This document shows, piece after piece, positions 6,627 through 9,012 of a DNA stretch of 9,012 bases (position 1 is its first letter; every line of letters starts with the position of its first letter). A program made the position numbers and the translations under genes. The notes beneath the pieces are model-generated. The model was not told the origin of the DNA. It searched no databases and was given only the letters and a program-made list of their open reading frames with translations. The stretch spans positions 1 through 9,012 of the forward strand of contig NJDH01000034.1 of NCBI GenBank assembly GCA_002254405.1, written 5' to 3'. This DNA comes from Candidatus Altarchaeales archaeon ex4484_96 (GTDB taxonomy: Archaea > Altiarchaeota > Altiarchaeia > IMC4 > QMZM01).

Positions 6627-7594
6627 AATCAGCTAGGAATATTGTGTTATCTTTTCTGGTTACTTTATTCCTTCTATCTGTGCTGTTCACACAACTTGAT
6701 TTAGGGGATTTTCTTGTGAGACTATCTAATATCCAGATGCGTTGGCTGGCTTTGGGCTTTTTTTTCTATCTATCAGGCTATCTACTCAGGGCTTTAAGGT
6801 TCAATATCCTTTTAGAGGGCAGGATTGGGATAAAAAAGCTTTTCCCGGTGGTCTGCGTTCACTATTTCGTCAACAACATACTACCCGCGCGTACTGGTGA
6901 ATTAAGCTATATTTACATGGTCAGGAGATTTGAGGGTGTTTCAGCCAGCGAGGGATTTTCCACATTAACTATCGCAAGATTCTTCGACTTCATCAGCATA
7001 ACGTTGTTGTTTATAGCTTCTCTGTTTCTGGTGGAAGAAACACCCGAGATAATGGCCAATGCCTTGTTCACCATCACCCTGTCTGCTTTCATGTTGATTG
7101 GTGTTTTCGCCTACCTCGTCTACCACCCTCAAAAGTTCATTATCCTGCTTGATAAGATACTGGAGGCTACGGGGTTAAAGAATTATAGTATCATATCACA
7201 TCTCAGAGGCAAGATAGCTGAAACATTAAGCAATCTGGGGATTTTAAAGTCTAAGAGGGTGATTTTTTATTCCCTGAGCACCTCAATCTTTATCTGGTCT
7301 AGCATTTATCTGATGACTTACTCTATCCTGCAGGGCATGGAAATGGATATGGGATTCTTTCTTGTGGTATTAGGTGCCACACTCTCTTTTTTCTCCAATA
7401 TCCTGCCGTTACCCAGTCTCGGCGGGTTTGGAGTATATGAGGGTGCATGGGCTCTGGCTTTCATTGCTTTGGGGATGGAAGGGGAAGCCGCTGTCTCCTC
7501 GGGCTTGGGCGTGCATGTGGTCTTCTTATCTTATATGATTGTTTTAGGGGTGTGGGGTATCGTATCTACAGGGGTCTTTTCTCGCAGACGATAA
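6623..7594 (+). CDS. UPF0104/AglD-like (LPG_synthase_TM, YbhN-type) membrane protein
   Basis: Integral membrane protein of 323 residues with about eight hydrophobic segments, the usual length for the stand-alone family. Signature blocks: NNILPARTGE (84-93), a RF.DF segment (119-123) in the helix after, and LPLPSLGGFGVYEG (261-274), where the GG.G.YEG motif is diagnostic. The family includes the C-terminal domain of Haloferax AglD and the membrane domain of bacterial MprF. In archaea it recurs beside polyprenyl-phosphate glycosyltransferases, where a role in lipid-carrier flipping or sugar transfer has been suggested but not settled. The ATGA overlap with the ArnT-like gene indicates the two are translated together. 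Its 3' end overlaps the convergent methyltransferase gene by 29 bp. Confidence 0.87.
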   Translation: MKSARNIVLSFLVTLFLLSVLFTQLDLGDFLVRLSNIQMRWLALGFFFYLSGYLLRALRFNILLEGRIGIKKLFPVVCVHYFVNNILPARTGELSYIYMVRRFEGVSASEGFSTLTIARFFDFISITLLFIASLFLVEETPEIMANALFTITLSAFMLIGVFAYLVYHPQKFIILLDKILEATGLKNYSIISHLRGKIAETLSNLGILKSKRVIFYSLSTSIFIWSSIYLMTYSILQGMEMDMGFFLVVLGATLSFFSNILPLPSLGGFGVYEGAWALAFIALGMEGEAAVSSGLGVHVVFLSYMIVLGVWGIVSTGVFSRRR

Positions 7595-8279
7595 GGTTCA
7601 AAAAACACCAGTTAGAGTAAGCTAGCAGGGTATTGTAGACTTTATGCAGGGGATAGACTCTATCGGGATAAAAATGGGTGAATGCTGATAGGAGAGGTAG
7701 TGTGGGGAATAAACCCTTTCTTTTATTGACCTTGAATCCTGTTTCTTTAAGCAGTTTCAAGTACTCTTTTATCGGCCTATCACCCCTGTGTCTCTCCACG
7801 GTTGATGTCCTGATTAATTCCCCGCTGAACATGAAAGATAAGCGGGAGGCAAGGTGCGCTAGGTTGGGTATCGCCAGCAATAACAAGCCATCATCTCTGA
7901 GAACCCGATAAACCTCCTCTAAGGCCTTTTTTTGGTCTTCGAAGTATAGGTGTTCTATCACATCAAGGCATAGTACCAGATGAAATTCCCTGTCATTAAA
8001 TGGCATATCCCTTAAATCCCCTGTTCTCACATGCTTTGAGGAATAATCTAAATCCAATCCGATTATGTCATATCCTTTATCCTGATACTCTTCCACCAGC
8101 ACTCCTTCACCACATCCTGCATCAAGAATTCTCTCTTCACCCGGAAGGTCGTCTAGGAACCCCCTGATGTATTGCATCTTGGCTTTGTAGACAGGGTAGT
8201 AACGCCATTTCCGGTCTATCTTCCTGTGGTAGTCTCCCTTCTCGCTATATTCTCCATATCGCTGTGTTTCCCCAGTCAT
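7566..8279 (-). CDS. Class I SAM-dependent methyltransferase (Methyltransf_11-like)
   Basis: Cytoplasmic methyltransferase of 237 residues. Motif I is ILDAGCGEG (51-59); the acidic residue at the end of strand 2 is in GLDLD (74-78); a D88 follows in TGDLRDMPF; motif IV is LVLCLDVIEHL (101-111); the post-motif LRDDGLLLLAIPN is at 127-139. The later ERHRGDRPIKEYLKLLKETGF resembles the end of methyltransferases found in polysaccharide clusters. The likely role is O-methylation of a sugar or of a lipid-linked glycan, inferred from the neighbours. Its ATG overlaps the stop of the GT2 fragment in an ATGA arrangement, so it depended on translation and a promoter upstream of that gene, which has been lost. 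The C-terminal 29 bases are shared antisense with the UPF0104 gene. Confidence 0.88.
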   Translation of the reverse strand: MTGETQRYGEYSEKGDYHRKIDRKWRYYPVYKAKMQYIRGFLDDLPGEERILDAGCGEGVLVEEYQDKGYDIIGLDLDYSSKHVRTGDLRDMPFNDREFHLVLCLDVIEHLYFEDQKKALEEVYRVLRDDGLLLLAIPNLAHLASRLSFMFSGELIRTSTVERHRGDRPIKEYLKLLKETGFKVNKRKGLFPTLPLLSAFTHFYPDRVYPLHKVYNTLLAYSNWCFLNLIVCEKRPL

Positions 8280-8929
8280 TGCAGTTTCTCCTCTATCTCA
8301 TAGATTCGTCTGTTGCTGTAGTATATTCTTGTGAGCACCTCAGAGAGGAATCCGAAGATTATGAACTGTAGCCCGACAATAATCAACAACACGCCGAGTA
8401 TGAGCAGGGGCCTGTCGCCTATGGCTTGGTTCTCAAATATCTTCAAATACACCAGGTAGGTGTCTACCAGAAACCCGAATGCGGACATCAACAAACCAAT
8501 TGCCCCAAAAAAATGCAGCGGTCTGGTAGAGTAATGGGCCCAGAATTTGATGTTCACTAAATCCAGGAAACCCTTCAGGAGCCTGTGAATGTTGTATTTT
8601 GTCTCCCCCCTCATCCTCTCATGGTGTTTCACTACCAGCTCTCCTACGCTAAATCCCTTCCAGGCTACTAGTGCGGGAATGTATCTGTGTGTTTCACCGA
8701 TTAATTCGATTCCTTCCAAGGCCTCTCGCTTGTAGGCTTTTAGGGTGCATCCGAAGTCGTTGATGTTTACTCCGGTGAGTTTCTTGGCTAGTGTGTTTGA
8801 TATCTTGGAGGGTATTTTTTTTGTCAGCAGGGGATCTCTTCTATCACGTCGCCAACCGCTTACTACATCAAAGCCTTCCTTCATTTTCTCAAGAAGCCCG
8901 GGGATGTCTCGTGGGTCAAAATAAGTCAA
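8276..8929 (-). pseudogene. GT2 glycosyltransferase, DPM1/GtrB-like, with N-terminal third missing
   Basis: C-terminal two thirds of a polyprenyl-phosphate glycosyltransferase that loads a sugar onto the membrane lipid carrier. Visible blocks match the family in order: DPRDIPGLLEKMKEGFDVVSG (5-25), WRRDRRDP, LTGVNINDFGCTLKAY (51-66), ETHRYIPAL (79-87), HHERMRGETKYN (102-113), KGFLDL, then two TM helices (about 137-162 and 172-197) typical of GtrB-type proteins. The start of the GT-A domain, with the nucleotide-binding strand and the DAD metal motif that should sit immediately before DPRDIP, is absent. The longest frame begins at a TTG (8929) and an in-frame TAA lies three codons further upstream. 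None of the three minus-strand frames up to the window edge resembles the missing part. As it stands it should be catalytically dead, although the fragment might still be translated. Confidence 0.8.
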
Positions 8930-9012
8930 ATTCGAACATTATCTATCAAAAGGATTAGGGGAAAAATTGCAAGTATTTCTCCTGAGGAACTTGAGTTAAT
9001 TATAGAGGGATT
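8915..9012 (+). pseudogene. C-terminal fragment of a MazF/PemK-like toxin (5' truncated, 3' end outside window)
   Basis: The + strand frame through 8930-8932 reads VKISQIRTL then SIKRIRGKIAS then ISPEELELIIEG up to the window edge. This follows the C-terminal pattern of MazF-type endoribonucleases: a strand ending in QIRT, then K.R(I/L)..KI, then a helix starting (S/D)(P/E)E. Compare EQIRTIDKQRLTDKI in Bacillus EndoA, recalled from memory. The N-terminal part (GD.....P..G.E....RP motif) is not present: upstream of about 8909 the same frame is simply antisense to the GT2. No antitoxin gene is visible. The call rests on about 30 residues, so a chance likeness is possible but not favoured. Confidence 0.6.

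Noticed and set aside
8927..8929. TTG at 8929 as a genuine start of a short GT2
   Set aside because: Known DPM1/GtrB-type enzymes need the missing GT-A nucleotide-binding half; a start just after the metal motif position would give a dead enzyme, so truncation is the better reading.
1..9012. tRNA, rRNA, CRISPR arrays, insertion-sequence ends
   Set aside because: None seen on reading through; no regularly spaced repeats, transposase motifs or cloverleaf-like segments were recognised.

Overview
The window looks archaeal, probably from a euryarchaeote-like or uncultured lineage. The clues are heavy use of ATA (Ile) and AGA/AGG (Arg) codons, a TATA-type promoter placed so that one transcript would start at or next to its ATG with no Shine-Dalgarno site, and a set of surface-glycan genes (GT-C membrane glycosyltransferase, UPF0104/AglD-like membrane protein, DPM1/GtrB-like GT2) familiar from archaeal genomes. 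This is inference from sequence style; no rRNA or other marker gene is present. The window is almost wholly coding, and no stretch over 300 bases lacks a gene.

Left block (1-3174, + strand): an operon for an ABC importer of the SsuABC/TauABC/NrtABCD class. The order is substrate-binding protein (5' end outside the window), permease 1, permease 2, ATPase. All junctions overlap (23 bp, ATGA, 8 bp), so translation is probably coupled. Having two different, clearly related permease genes points to a heterodimeric membrane channel. The substrate cannot be read from the sequence, and no desulfonation or nitrogen-assimilation gene lies next to it.

Middle and right block (3181-8929): a surface-carbohydrate cluster on both strands. 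On the minus strand are a UDP-glucuronate/UDP-hexose 4-epimerase and, just upstream of it, an AT-rich orphan three-TM protein with a sequon-bearing C-terminal domain predicted to be extracytoplasmic. A 60-bp divergent promoter separates this pair from a + strand pair: an ArnT/PMT-like lipid-linked-sugar transferase and a UPF0104 protein. Convergent to these, on the minus strand, are a class I SAM methyltransferase and a GT2. Together they could make a nucleotide sugar, load it on a polyprenyl carrier, transfer it outside the membrane and methylate the glycan.

Right edge (about 8909-9012): the GT2 has lost its N-terminal catalytic third. The sequence breaks directly into a + strand frame that reads as the C-terminal end of a MazF/PemK-type toxin, which also lacks its N-terminus. 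This head-to-head junction of two 5'-truncated genes is the most unusual feature: either a deletion or rearrangement scar, or an assembly chimera.
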